This document shows, piece after piece, positions 24,063 through 34,193 of a stretch of DNA of 64,000 nucleotides (its first letter is position 1; the number at the start of each line of letters is the position of its first letter). Below the pieces are notes generated by a model, which saw only the letters and a program-made list of their open reading frames with translations, was not told the DNA's origin and searched no databases. The position numbers and the translations under genes were made by a program. Source of the DNA: Sva-07 sp963716095 (lineage in GTDB: Bacteria; Actinomycetota; Acidimicrobiia; Acidimicrobiales; Ilumatobacteraceae); assembly GCA_963716095.1 (NCBI GenBank), contig CAVQSV010000005.1, positions 186,001-250,000 on the forward strand, written 5' to 3'.

Positions 24063-25793
24063 TCAGTTGCCTGGTTCGAGCTCGAACCACGACAGGAAAT
24101 CGATCACCACAGCGTCATCGGTTGCGGATGCGCCGTCGCCTGCCAGGACGTCGGCGACCGTTCGGCGCCCGTTGAGCACGTCACCCCAGGCGCCGCGCTC
24201 GATGGTCAGGGTCACGTCTGAACCGGCACCATCGGTTGGGGCAGCGATGCCGTTGCGAACGTGCACGCCGGCCGCCCCGTCCGGGAACTCGACGCGCAGG
24301 TGCCGTTCGGTGTCACCGCACCGGTTCGGGTCCAGCATCACCCGCAGGATGTGGACCAACTCCGTTGCATCGGCGGTGGCGATCTGCTCCCGGGAGAAGC
24401 GGTGGCGACGGAAACGTGACGTGTCGAGCTCGCCGTCGAGTTCTCGGGCTCGGGTGAGGCACCAGTTGCGGACGTTCGCCGCCGTGGTCCGCCGGCCGAT
24501 CGTGCGCAGCACTGAGGCGAGCCGTTGGCGATCGCCGAGATCGCTGGGCTCAGCGTCGGCTGGCTCGACCCTGACGAGCCAGGTCGCCAACTCGAGCGCC
24601 CAACGAAGGTCGTCATCGGCCAGTGCGACATCGACCTGACGTCGCACCTCGTCAGCGCCGCCGAACCCGTCGATCAACCGCTCGGCCCGTTCGACGGGTG
24701 GGACCGGGAACAGTTGGGCGGTGTCGCCGTCGAACCAACCCCGCAGCCCGGTGTGGATCTGACGGACGTGGTGTTCGACGAGCCCGTACAACTGCGACTG
24801 GAAGTACGACTCGGCGTAGGTGGCAGGGAGCTGGACGAACTCGGTCAGTTCGCCGTGGGTGAGGCCCTTGTTGACGCCCCGCACGGTCTGGTCCCACATG
24901 AACTGGATCGCATCGCGGCTGCGCGTCAGCTCGGCGTGGATGCGCTCGTCGCCGCTGATCGGGGGCCCGTGCGCTCCGACGAGATGTGTCGCGCCGAGGC
25001 CGATCATGTGGTCGAGACCGGTGAGCAGGACCCGAGGGTCTCGGTACTCCTCGCCCCGGATCGCGAAGACGTTGAACAACGCCGGCCAGGCGAGGTTGTT
25101 CACGCACACACCGAGCTCGGGGAACCAGATCGTGATCGAGTCGGTCGCGTCCGACTCGGCCGGCGTCAGCTCGACGGTCAGTCCCGCAAGCGAGATCGTG
25201 ACCGGCTCGTCGAAGGTGTCGGTCGGCGGAAGGAACCCCTCGGTGAAGGGTGCATTCTCGGGGATCCGGAAGGCCGGCCCGAGACCGGCACTGACCAACG
25301 CGTCGGGCCCGTCGGGTGGCAGGGCGATCCCGAACTGGGCGATCAGGCCGTACTGCGAGACCGGTCCGACCTCTCCCGCTTGTCGGCTGCGGTTGGCCAT
25401 CACGCCCGAATGCGACCAGATCGGCAGGTGCGCCGGCGCGCCGGCATCGACGAGCGCCTGGGTGCCGCCGACGTAGTGGAAGTGGCTGTAGATCACACCG
25501 ACAACCGGAGCGTCGGTGTGCTCGCGCACCTGTGCCAACGACCACGCCATCTCCTCGTTGGAGTCGCCGGTGTCGATCACGACGAGCCCCTCGGGGCCCT
25601 CGACGAACGTCTGGTTCGACAGCCCGTTGCCAACCGCACACCACACGTTGTCGGTGACCGCGTGGAGCCGGCGTTCGAAGCGGCCCCGGTGCTCGATCAT
25701 CTCGGATCGGGCGACGCCGCCGTTGTCGGCGGTGCCGACGCGGCCGTCGTCCGGGTCGAAACTGGCAGGAATCACGTGTGATCGAGGAGGCAT
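24063..25793 (-). CDS. Alkylsulfatase-like MBL-fold protein with altered metal motif
   Basis: 576 residues with the layout of SdsA-type secondary/primary alkylsulfatases: N-terminal MBL domain (VWCAVGNGLSNQTFVEGPEGLVVIDTGDS), a middle dimerisation region (TYAESYFQSQLYGLVEHHVRQIHTGLRGWFDGDTAQLFPV) and a C-terminal SCP2-like domain (HLRVEFPDGAAGVHVRNGIAAP). The zinc motif HxHxDH is changed to HFHYVGG (His104, His106), losing the Asp and third His, so metal binding or chemistry probably differs. No signal peptide is seen, unlike many SdsA enzymes. The start is uncertain: 25793, or the ATG at 25700. Divergent from an SDR gene. Confidence 0.78.
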   Translation of the reverse strand: MPPRSHVIPASFDPDDGRVGTADNGGVARSEMIEHRGRFERRLHAVTDNVWCAVGNGLSNQTFVEGPEGLVVIDTGDSNEEMAWSLAQVREHTDAPVVGVIYSHFHYVGGTQALVDAGAPAHLPIWSHSGVMANRSRQAGEVGPVSQYGLIAQFGIALPPDGPDALVSAGLGPAFRIPENAPFTEGFLPPTDTFDEPVTISLAGLTVELTPAESDATDSITIWFPELGVCVNNLAWPALFNVFAIRGEEYRDPRVLLTGLDHMIGLGATHLVGAHGPPISGDERIHAELTRSRDAIQFMWDQTVRGVNKGLTHGELTEFVQLPATYAESYFQSQLYGLVEHHVRQIHTGLRGWFDGDTAQLFPVPPVERAERLIDGFGGADEVRRQVDVALADDDLRWALELATWLVRVEPADAEPSDLGDRQRLASVLRTIGRRTTAANVRNWCLTRARELDGELDTSRFRRHRFSREQIATADATELVHILRVMLDPNRCGDTERHLRVEFPDGAAGVHVRNGIAAPTDGAGSDVTLTIERGAWGDVLNGRRTVADVLAGDGASATDDAVVIDFLSWFELEPGN

Positions 25794-25843
25794 TGGGCGA
25801 TCATCGCAGACGGTCTGCGTCGGGTTGGTCGTCGGAGCGCCGG

Positions 25844-25849
25844 TACCGT
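25844..25849 (+). promoter_or_regulatory. -10 element (TACCGT) of SDR gene
   Basis: TACCGT ends 6 nt before the ATG at 25856. Confidence 0.45.
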
Positions 25850-25855
25850 CCGTGC

Positions 25856-26872
25856 ATGACCACCGTGCAGCAACCTGTCACCTCCGGCTTCGGTCGAGAC
25901 ACCGTTCCGTCGGAGGTGCTCGCCGGCATCGACCTGACGGGCTCTGTCGCCCTGGTCACCGGCGGGTACTCCGGGCTCGGACTGGAAACCACGCGGGCCT
26001 TGGCAGCGGCTGGTGCGGTCGTCGTGGTCCCGGCCCGTCGCCCCGACCACGCCCGCAGGGTGCTCGCCGACGTCGGCCAGGTGGTCGACGGTGACGTCGC
26101 AGCGGCGCTTGTCGGAGCGGCACCCGGCCAGATCGTCGTCGACGAACTCGACCTCGGCGACCTCGCAAGCGTCGAGTCGTTCGCAAGCCGGGTGCTCGGT
26201 ACCGGGGTGTCGCTCGACATCGTGATCGACAATGCAGCGATCATGGCGTGCCCGGAGACGAGGATCGGCCCCGGCTGGGAGGCCCAGTTCGCCACCAACC
26301 ACCTGGGCCACTTCGCGCTGGTCAATCGGCTGTGGCCGGCGATCGCAGCGGACGGCGGTGGCCGGGTCGTGTCGGTGTCGTCGACCGGCCACAAGCTGTC
26401 GCCGATCCGCTGGGACGATCCGCAGTTCGAGACCGGCTACGACAAGTGGGTCGCCTACGGTCAGGCGAAGACCGCCAACGCCCTGTTCGCAGTACATCTC
26501 GACGCGCTCGGCGAAGCGCAGGGTGTCCGCGCCTTCGCTGTGCACCCCGGTGGCATCATGACCGAGCTGCAGCGTCACCTCCCGCAGGAGGAGATGATCA
26601 ACATGGGCTGGGTCGACGCCGACGGGAACGTCAACGAGCTCTTCAAGTCGCCTGAGCAGGGCGCCGCGACCTCGGTGTGGGCGGCCACGTCGCCGCAGCT
26701 CGACGGGATGGGCGGCGTGTACTGCGAGGACTGCGACATCTCGGCGCCGACCGATGTCGACAGCCCGTTCGCCCGCTACCTCGGCGTCGACGCTCATGCG
26801 ATCGACCCCGACGAGGCGACCCGCCTCTGGACGCTCTCGGCCGAGCTCACCGGCGTCGACGCATTCGCCTGA
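25856..26872 (+). CDS. Short-chain dehydrogenase (retinol-dehydrogenase/WW-oxidoreductase-like)
   Basis: 338 residues, longer than classical SDRs and similar to the extended protochlorophyllide-reductase/retinol-dehydrogenase-like group. Cofactor motif VTGGYSGLGLETTRALAAAG (TGxxxGxG), DNAAIMACP, FATNHLGHFALVNRLWP, the Ser of VVSVSSTGHK and the active-site YGQAKTANALF (YxxxK). It reduces or oxidises a hydroxyl/keto group with NAD(P)(H); the substrate is unknown. ATG at 25856 supported by a leaderless-type -10 box. Ends convergently with the next SDR across a long palindrome. Confidence 0.9.
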   Translation: MTTVQQPVTSGFGRDTVPSEVLAGIDLTGSVALVTGGYSGLGLETTRALAAAGAVVVVPARRPDHARRVLADVGQVVDGDVAAALVGAAPGQIVVDELDLGDLASVESFASRVLGTGVSLDIVIDNAAIMACPETRIGPGWEAQFATNHLGHFALVNRLWPAIAADGGGRVVSVSSTGHKLSPIRWDDPQFETGYDKWVAYGQAKTANALFAVHLDALGEAQGVRAFAVHPGGIMTELQRHLPQEEMINMGWVDADGNVNELFKSPEQGAATSVWAATSPQLDGMGGVYCEDCDISAPTDVDSPFARYLGVDAHAIDPDEATRLWTLSAELTGVDAFA

Positions 26873-26880
26873 CCGTGCGA

Positions 26881-26913
26881 TGGGACAACACGGGTCTGAC
26901 CCGTGTTGTCCCA
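26881..26913. terminator. 33-bp palindromic bidirectional terminator, copy 2
   Basis: TGGGACAACACGGGTC (26881-26896) and GACCCGTGTTGTCCCA (26898-26913) are perfect inverse complements around one base. Lies between converging SDR genes. The inner core ACACGGGTC/GACCCGTGT equals that of the palindrome at 828-854. Confidence 0.8.
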
Positions 26914-26920
26914 CTGGCTG

Positions 26921-27748
<828 letters not shown>

Positions 27749-27758
27749 GCTGGGGAGT

Positions 27759-28895
27759 ATGGCCGACAGCAATCACGTCCTGGAGATCCGTCGTTCGTCG
27801 ATCGGGGAAGCCGAAGTGCTCACCGAGCCCGTCGCCGAACTCGCCGACGGCCAGATCCGTCTCCGAATCGACCGGTTCGCGGTGACGGCGAACAACGTCA
27901 GCTATGCCGGCGCCGGCGACATGCTCGGCTACTGGGACTTCTTCCCGTCGAGCGATCCGACCACCTGGGGTCGCGTGCCTGCAGTCGGCTACGCCGAGAT
28001 CGTCGAGTCGCGCAACGCCGACCTGGCTGTCGGTGGCCGATACCACGGTTGGTTCCCGATGGCCGAGTACGTCACGTTCACCGCCACAGCGACGCGCGAC
28101 GGGTTCCGCGACGACGGCGATCACCGCCAGGCCCACGCCCCGATCTACCGGTCCTACACACGCACCGATGCCGATCCGATGCACGACGATGCCCCGGACG
28201 GCGAAGACCGGTCCGCGCTGCTGCGGGTGCTGTTCCTGACCGGATACCTCGCCGATGAGTTCTTCGCCGACTCGGGTGGTGCCACCGACGACGGTGCCGC
28301 ACCGTTCTTCGGAGCCCAGCAGGTGATCGTGCTGTCTGCGTCGTCGAAGACGGCGATCGGCTTCAGCCAGCGAGCAGCCAAGCGCGACGGATGGTCGGTC
28401 GTCGGGCTCACGTCAGCGGGCAACGCCGACTTCGTTCGGTCGCTCGGGATCTACGACACCGTGGTCACCTACGACCAGATCGACGATGCCGAGCACGGCA
28501 TCCCGCTGCTCGACAGCGTGGTCATCGACATGGCCGGCAACCCGAACGTCCTCGCGTCGGTGCACCAGCACCTCGGCGACCGCGTGAAGCACTCGATGAT
28601 GATCGGCAGGAGCCATCACGACGCCGTGCCCACCTCGTCGACGGGCGAACTGCCCGGAGCAGCACCGCAGTTCTTCTTCGCGCCGACCGCCCTCGATCGC
28701 CTCGTCGAGAACTGGGGTGCAGCGGAGTACCGCAGGCGCACGGCCGAGGCCACCCACGAGTTCGTCGACGCGAGCCGGGCGTGGATGTCGCTCGACGAGC
28801 GGCGTGGCCCCGACGGACCTGCGTCGGCGTGGGCCTCGATCTACGGCGGCGAGGTCGCCCCCGACGTCGGCGTCGTCGCGTCCTTCCATCCGTGA
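27759..28895 (+). CDS. DUF2855 family protein (MDR-like)
   Basis: 378 residues. Supporting features: LRIDRFAVTANNVSYAGAGDMLGYWDFFPS near the N-terminus, WGRVPAVGYAEIVESR, and a degenerate cofactor region with QQVIVLSASSKTAIGFSQRAA. These match DUF2855, a family distantly related to medium-chain dehydrogenases that lacks their zinc ligands. A fatty-acid or polyketide role has been suggested for some members by context only. Its stop overlaps the GTG of the methyltransferase gene. Confidence 0.85.
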   Translation: MADSNHVLEIRRSSIGEAEVLTEPVAELADGQIRLRIDRFAVTANNVSYAGAGDMLGYWDFFPSSDPTTWGRVPAVGYAEIVESRNADLAVGGRYHGWFPMAEYVTFTATATRDGFRDDGDHRQAHAPIYRSYTRTDADPMHDDAPDGEDRSALLRVLFLTGYLADEFFADSGGATDDGAAPFFGAQQVIVLSASSKTAIGFSQRAAKRDGWSVVGLTSAGNADFVRSLGIYDTVVTYDQIDDAEHGIPLLDSVVIDMAGNPNVLASVHQHLGDRVKHSMMIGRSHHDAVPTSSTGELPGAAPQFFFAPTALDRLVENWGAAEYRRRTAEATHEFVDASRAWMSLDERRGPDGPASAWASIYGGEVAPDVGVVASFHP

Positions 28896-30151
28896 CCCGT
28901 CACCCGCTGCATCAACGTCTGTTGCGCATGCCCCGCCCGGGCGACAAGCGCATGGCAGTCCGCGTGACCCCCGACGCGCTCCGCCACATCCGGTCCGGGC
29001 ATCCCTGGGTGTTCGAGGAGTCGGTCACCTCGATCAGCCACGAGGCGACCGCGGGCGATCTCGCCGTGATCTTCGACAACGATCGAAAGTTCGTTGCGTT
29101 GGCGTTGTACGACCCCGACTCGCCGATCCAGTTCCGAATCCTCCACGTCGGCAAGCCGACACCGATCGACGACGACTGGTGGCACACGACGATCCGCACC
29201 GCCCTCGACGTCCGCGTTGCGTTCACGTCCGACCCGGACGCGGCACACCTCGCATACCGCATCCTCAACGGCGAGAACGACGGTGTGTCCGGTCTCGTCG
29301 TCGACCGCTACGCCGACGTGCTCGTCGTCAAGCTCTACTCCGCGGTCTGGTTCCCGCACCTCGTGACGGTCGTCAAGGCGTTGCTCGACACCACCGGCTG
29401 CTCGGGCGTGGTGCTGCGTCTGGCACGAAATCTGCAGAAGCGCGAGACCTTCGGTCTGCAGGACGGCGACGTGATCGCCGGCCGTGTTCCCGACGGTCCG
29501 GTGCGGTTCCTGGAGGCCGGATTGCACTTCGACGCCGACGTCCGTGCCGGCCAGAAGACCGGCCACTTCCTCGATCAGCGAGCCAACCGCATCCGCATCG
29601 GCGAGATGGCGGCCGGGCGTGACGTGCTCGACGTCTTCGCGTCCACTGGCGGGTTCAGCGTGCACGCCGCCGCCGGGGGAGCGAGGTCGGTGCACGCCGT
29701 CGACCTGTCGGCACCGACGCTCGCTGCGGCGGAACACAACATGGCGCTCAACAACGAACTCGACGCCGTCAGGGCGTGTTCGTTCACCACCGAGGTCGGC
29801 GACGCCTTCGAGGTGATGGTCAGTCTTGCCCGCGCCGGCACCACCTACGACCTGGTGGTCGTCGACCCGCCGTCGTTCGCGCAGCGGCAGGCAAACGTCG
29901 AGGGTGCGCTCCGTGCCTACACCCGTCTGACCCACCTGGCGCTGCGTCTGGTTCGTCCCGGCGGCACGCTGATGCAGGCGTCGTGCTCGAGCAGGGTCGG
30001 CGCCGAGCAGTTCTTCGACACCGTGCTCGATGCCGCTGAGGCTGCAGGGCGACCACTCACCCCGATCGAGCGCACGGGCCACGACGTCGACCATCCGGTT
30101 GCATTCCGTGAGGGCGCCTACTTGAAGGCGGGTTTCTGGCGGGTGCGGTGA
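28892..30151 (+). CDS. Class I SAM-dependent rRNA methyltransferase, RlmI-like
   Basis: 419 residues: an N-terminal PUA-like domain (AVRVTPDALRHIRSGHPWVFEESV), a central EEHEE-type domain (NDGVSGLVVDRYADVLVVKLYS) and a C-terminal Rossmann methyltransferase domain with TGHFLDQRANR, motif I DVLDVFASTGGFSVHAA and motif IV VVVDPPSFAQRQ. RlmI makes m5C1962 in 23S rRNA using a Cys; ASCSSR near the end offers candidate Cys residues. The GTG at 28892 overlaps the previous stop (GTGA); an ATG at 28928 is possible. Confidence 0.87.
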   Translation: MTRHPLHQRLLRMPRPGDKRMAVRVTPDALRHIRSGHPWVFEESVTSISHEATAGDLAVIFDNDRKFVALALYDPDSPIQFRILHVGKPTPIDDDWWHTTIRTALDVRVAFTSDPDAAHLAYRILNGENDGVSGLVVDRYADVLVVKLYSAVWFPHLVTVVKALLDTTGCSGVVLRLARNLQKRETFGLQDGDVIAGRVPDGPVRFLEAGLHFDADVRAGQKTGHFLDQRANRIRIGEMAAGRDVLDVFASTGGFSVHAAAGGARSVHAVDLSAPTLAAAEHNMALNNELDAVRACSFTTEVGDAFEVMVSLARAGTTYDLVVVDPPSFAQRQANVEGALRAYTRLTHLALRLVRPGGTLMQASCSSRVGAEQFFDTVLDAAEAAGRPLTPIERTGHDVDHPVAFREGAYLKAGFWRVR

Positions 30152-30170
30152 CCTGACCGGATCGGGGCGT

Positions 30171-31646
30171 CTACTCGACGAGAACGTGGCCGACGGGGCT
30201 CGTCCGCCGGACGTGGCCGAGCGCCGGAGTTGCGACAACTGTTGCTCGGGCGCCCTGGGGGACCGCATGGCGTTCCCCCGTCTTCCACGCCACGACCGTG
30301 TCGGCGCTGCCGTCGTCGACAGCGAGATAGACGTGGTACCGATCACGTTCGACCAGCCGCTGGAGCCGACGCGGCAGGGGTGACACCTCGGCGGGTCGGC
30401 GGGTGCGGATCACGGCACCTGTGCGTTCGAGCGAGGTGAACCCGTCGTATGCGCCGGCCAGCGCCATCCAGAGCCCGACCAGGATCGGCACGAACGCGAG
30501 GAACGTCACGCCGGTGGCAACATCGGCGATCAGCCAGTCTTGGGACGGGAACTGCTCGTAGATCCAGTCGAACGCGGTGCCTCTGGCGACGTCGCTGGCC
30601 CACGAGCGCAGGCGGAGACCGAGGAAGCAGACCACGAGCCCGACGCCGATCGCAACGAACGGCGCCGTGCCGTAGGCAATGCGGGCGGGGTACTTGACAC
30701 GCACGAGGCGGGCGCGGCCGCCGACGGCGCTCCAGGCCCGGTGGTGGTCTTCACGGGCGAGCGGGAGTTCCACCGCAGCGCCATCGGCCAAACACATGGC
30801 GCTGGCGTAGGCGAGGCGCCGGTCGCCCGTCTCGCCGGCGCTGGGCGCGAGGTCGCCGAACCCGGACTCGGCGAGGCGCTCTCGAACCGCAAGCCACCGC
30901 CGGGTGGCGGCGATGCCGTCGTCGGTGTGGGTGAAGGTCGGCCGGAGCTGGATCCGTACGACCTGTACCACCCCGACGATCAGTGCAGCGGCGACCGTCC
31001 ACCCGGCGATTCGTATGCCGACCGAGTCGATCACTGCGACCTGATCGTCACCCGTCGACCGGGCGAGGAGCCAGCACAGTGCACCGACAGCCCACAGGGC
31101 GGCGGGCACCACGAGGTCCTTGGCGGTCCAGCGGCGGCGCACGAGGCCGGCCTGAACGGCGTCATCGACGACGAGGTTGCTGAACCGTTTCCACCAGGGA
31201 CCGCGAATGTCGACCGCGAGATACCTCGCCGGGATCGCCCGGTCGGTCGTGAAACGGGCCATCACGTGCTGCAGCACCAGCCGTTCGTGTGGGCGCAGTG
31301 CATCGCCCTGGTAGGCCGTGGCGGCCGGACGCACGCGCGCCAGCTCCTCGAGGTCGTCCTCGGGGGGAAGGATGCGCAGCCACCCCCGCGCCGCCAGGTC
31401 GATCATGGTCGCCCTGAATCCGGCCGCGGTGACGTGGGCATCGTTCGTGAGGAGGTTGACGACCGCTGGGGTGTCAGCTCGCAACGCGCCAGCCCTGCCA
31501 CCGGCGTGCGGGCGCGGAGGCATCAGGCGCTCGCGTGTGCGCTGGAAGACCAGCCAGGCGCCCGCGGTGAACAGCGCACCGAGCCAGAGCCACCCGGCCG
31601 TGAACGAGGGCGCGAACAACCCGGTTCCCACCACCGCGAGCGTCAT
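30171..31646 (-). CDS. DUF2207-like membrane protein
   Basis: 491 residues. Four or five hydrophobic segments are seen: near the start (LFAPSFTAGWLWLGALFTAGAWLVF), around 186-200 and 215-235, and two around 320-345 and 370-400. The soluble part after TM1 contains GFRATMIDLAARGWLRI, typical of the DUF2207 C-terminal region (winged-helix-like segment). The large extracytoplasmic N-terminal domain of full DUF2207 proteins is absent. Function unknown. It follows the MscS gene by 15 nt on the same strand. Confidence 0.7.
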   Translation of the reverse strand: MTLAVVGTGLFAPSFTAGWLWLGALFTAGAWLVFQRTRERLMPPRPHAGGRAGALRADTPAVVNLLTNDAHVTAAGFRATMIDLAARGWLRILPPEDDLEELARVRPAATAYQGDALRPHERLVLQHVMARFTTDRAIPARYLAVDIRGPWWKRFSNLVVDDAVQAGLVRRRWTAKDLVVPAALWAVGALCWLLARSTGDDQVAVIDSVGIRIAGWTVAAALIVGVVQVVRIQLRPTFTHTDDGIAATRRWLAVRERLAESGFGDLAPSAGETGDRRLAYASAMCLADGAAVELPLAREDHHRAWSAVGGRARLVRVKYPARIAYGTAPFVAIGVGLVVCFLGLRLRSWASDVARGTAFDWIYEQFPSQDWLIADVATGVTFLAFVPILVGLWMALAGAYDGFTSLERTGAVIRTRRPAEVSPLPRRLQRLVERDRYHVYLAVDDGSADTVVAWKTGERHAVPQGARATVVATPALGHVRRTSPVGHVLVE

Positions 31647-31661
31647 GGAGTCATCATGGCA

Positions 31662-32718
31662 TCACGTTGCGGTTCGGAAGGGATCGTCCGGCGGCACGTC
31701 GCCGGTGTCGGCAGCTGCCGCTTCGTTGTCGGTATCGTCTCGGCGCACCCAGACGGTGCGTTGCGGGAAGGGGATCTCGATCTCGGCATCGTCGAGGGCA
31801 GCTTTGAGCGCCTCGCGAAGCGCTCGTTGCAGCGCCCACTGCGTGCCGGGCTCGACCTTGACGGTCATCCGCAGAGGTGATGCCATCTGCGCCGAGCGCC
31901 TCGACGCCGAGCAGTTTCGGTGGTTCGATCACCGATGCGGTCCACTCCTCGTGGGCGACGACCGCGGTCGCGCAGTCGAGGATCACCTGGCGGGCCGTCG
32001 TCAGGTCGCAGTCGTAGGCCACGTCGACGTCGACGAGCGCAACCGACCACAGCTGCGACCGGTTGCCGACCCTGCTCACCTCGCCGTTGGGGACGTGCCA
32101 GACCGTGCCGTCGAGGCCGCGCAGCACCGTGGTTCGCAACGAGATCTTCTCGACCACCCCGGCTGCCTCGTCGAGGTCGACGACGTCACCGACGCCGTAC
32201 TGGTCCTCGAGCAACATGAACAACCCGGCGATGCAGTCCTTGACCAGGCTCTGCGCACCGAACCCGAGCGCAACACCTGCGATGCCGGCCCCGGCGATGA
32301 GCGGTGCGAGATCGACACCCGTCTCGCCGAGGGCCATGATGATCGCGATCGACCAGATGATCACCGATGCGGTGCTGCCGATCACCAGCGAAATCGACTG
32401 CAACCGAGCCTCACGTCGTGGGTCGACCTCGTTCATGCCGGTGGGTTCGGCGACCAGTGAGGTCGCACGGTCTCCGCCCAGCTTCTGGAGGTGCCGAGCG
32501 GCGACCGTGGTGTCGGGTGCGACGACTCGAGCGATCATGCGCCCCAGGTACCGCTTGGCGATCTGCGACACGATCCACGCAACGACCAGAATCAACAGCA
32601 CCGCGAACAACCAGTCGGCGGTCTGGGAGAGCAAGTGGTTGCCGTTGGTGAGATCGAAGACGGACTCGCAGATCCAGCTCGGGCTCGCTCCGCAGGCGTC
32701 TTCCAGTTCGGGATCCAC
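31662..32718 (-). CDS. MscS-family mechanosensitive channel (frameshifted)
   Basis: About 351 residues. Membrane helices at the N-terminus (WLFAVLLILVVAWIVSQI) and in the middle (VIGSTASVIIWSIAIIMAL), then the pore-lining TM3 and beta domain: LIAGAGIAGVALGFGAQSLVKDCIAGLFMLLEDQYGVGDVVDLD, typical MscS (AGAAGLAxGxAxQ). The frame breaks near 31885. The C-terminal alpha/beta part (RMTVKVEPGTQWALQRALREAL and IPFPQRTVWVRRD) is one frame over, so about 75 residues must be rejoined. GTG 32718 is chosen because a TACCTT -10 box lies seven bases upstream. Releases solutes on hypo-osmotic shock. Confidence 0.85.
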
Positions 32719-32725
32719 GACAGCG

Positions 32726-32731
32726 AAGGTA
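32726..32731 (-). promoter_or_regulatory. -10 element (TACCTT) of mscS-like gene
   Basis: TACCTT on the minus strand ends 7 nt before GTG 32718, which helps fix the start codon. Confidence 0.4.
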
Positions 32732-32830
32732 CCCAAGGGAGCCACGACCACAGGGGATACCGAAGCGACCGTCGAACGAGCTTGAGCAAGGCTTGCCGAA
32801 ACACCGATCCCGCCTTGACGAGCCAGGGGC

Positions 32831-32836
32831 TAACGT
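32831..32836 (+). promoter_or_regulatory. -10 element (TAACGT) of ugd
   Basis: TAACGT ends 7 nt before the ATG at 32844. Confidence 0.45.
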
Positions 32837-32843
32837 CTCAGGG

Positions 32844-34163
32844 ATGTCGAGTGCACCGATCCGTCTCGCCGTCGTCGGGACGGGCTACGTCGGCCTGACC
32901 ACGGGAGCGTGCTTTGCCCACGTCGGACACCACGTGGTGTGTGGTGACATCGATGAACGCAAGGTCGCACTGTTGAACGCCGGACACATCCCGATCGTCG
33001 AGGAGGGGCTCGAGTCGATCGTCAACGAGTCCCGAGCGGCCGGTCGCCTCGAGTTCGTCTTGGGCGCCGAGGAGGCAGCAGCGAATGCCGACATCATCTT
33101 CCTCTGTGTGCCGACCCCGCAGGGCGACGACGGCAGCGCCGACCTCACCTACATCCAGCAGGCGGCCGCCCAGATCGCTCCGGTGTTGAAGCCGGGTGCA
33201 GTCGTCGTCAACAAGTCGACCGTTCCGGTGGGATCGACGGTGGCGGTCGAGCGCGTGCTCGAACGCGACGACGTCTTCGTGGTCTCGAATCCCGAGTTCC
33301 TGCGTGAGGGAACAGCGGTGCACGACTTCCTCCATCCGGATCGGGTGGTGATCGGCAGCGTCGACCGCGCGGCAGCGGAGCGGGTCGCCGAGCTGTACGC
33401 CACGATCGACACGCCCATCCTGATCACCGATCCTGCCTCTGCGGAAACGATCAAGTACGCAGCGAACGGCTTCCTGGCGATGAAGATCAGCTTCGTGAAC
33501 GCCGTGGCAGCGATGTGCGAGGCGGTGGGTGCCGACGTCGCGGCAGTCGTCGATGGAATCGGATCCGATCAACGCATCGGTGGCCAGTTCTTGCGGCCGG
33601 GGCCCGGCTGGGGAGGCAGTTGCTTCCCGAAGGACTCGCGTGCACTGGTGAAGATCGCCGAGGACCACGGGTACAACTTCGCGATGATGCGTGGCGTCAT
33701 CGACGTCAACGACGAACAGCTCGAACGCATGGTGGCCAAGATCGTCGCGGCGGCAGGCCGCTCCGACGGTGAGCTGTCCGGCGTGACGGTCGGGGCGTTG
33801 GGGCTGACGTTCAAGGCGGGCACCGACGACCTGCGCGAGTCGCCGGCGCTGGCGATCATCGCCGAGCTGCGCCGCCTCGGTGCAACCGTGCGCGCCTACG
33901 ACCCGACGGCGACGGGTGAACTCACACCGCACCAGGGCGTGGCGCTCGAGGGCATCGAACTGGTGGGCGATGCGCTCGACATCGCCGAAGGCGCCGACGT
34001 GGTCGCGCTGTTCACCGAGTGGCCGGAGTTCTCCAAGATCGATCTGTCGCAGCTCGCATCTCGAGCGGGGCGTCAAGTCACCATCGTCGACACTCGAAAC
34101 CTGCTCGATCCGGTGCTGGTGCGTGAGGCCGGGCTGGACTACGAGGGCGTCGGGCGCCGCTGA
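32844..34163 (+). CDS. ugd: UDP-glucose 6-dehydrogenase
   Basis: 439 residues. Oxidises UDP-glucose to UDP-glucuronate with two NAD+. The N-terminal Rossmann motif is VVGTGYVGLTTGACFAHVGH, followed by VPTPQGDDGSADLTYI, STVPVGST and VSNPEFLREGTAVHDFLHPDR. The catalytic Cys260 lies in GPGWGGSCFPKDSRAL, with Lys in IKYAANGFLA. The C-terminal domain has LGLTFKAGTDDLRESPAL. Length and motifs are standard. Its convergent neighbour makes UDP-xylose from its product. Confidence 0.96.
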   Translation: MSSAPIRLAVVGTGYVGLTTGACFAHVGHHVVCGDIDERKVALLNAGHIPIVEEGLESIVNESRAAGRLEFVLGAEEAAANADIIFLCVPTPQGDDGSADLTYIQQAAAQIAPVLKPGAVVVNKSTVPVGSTVAVERVLERDDVFVVSNPEFLREGTAVHDFLHPDRVVIGSVDRAAAERVAELYATIDTPILITDPASAETIKYAANGFLAMKISFVNAVAAMCEAVGADVAAVVDGIGSDQRIGGQFLRPGPGWGGSCFPKDSRALVKIAEDHGYNFAMMRGVIDVNDEQLERMVAKIVAAAGRSDGELSGVTVGALGLTFKAGTDDLRESPALAIIAELRRLGATVRAYDPTATGELTPHQGVALEGIELVGDALDIAEGADVVALFTEWPEFSKIDLSQLASRAGRQVTIVDTRNLLDPVLVREAGLDYEGVGRR

Positions 34164-34168
34164 TCTCG

Positions 34169-34193
34169 CCCAGCGTCGACGAGCGACGCTGGG
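34169..34193. terminator. Bidirectional terminator hairpin between ugd and uxs
   Basis: CCCAGCGTCG (34169-34178) and CGACGCTGGG (34184-34193) form a perfect 10-bp stem with a 5-nt loop, between converging genes. Confidence 0.75.
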
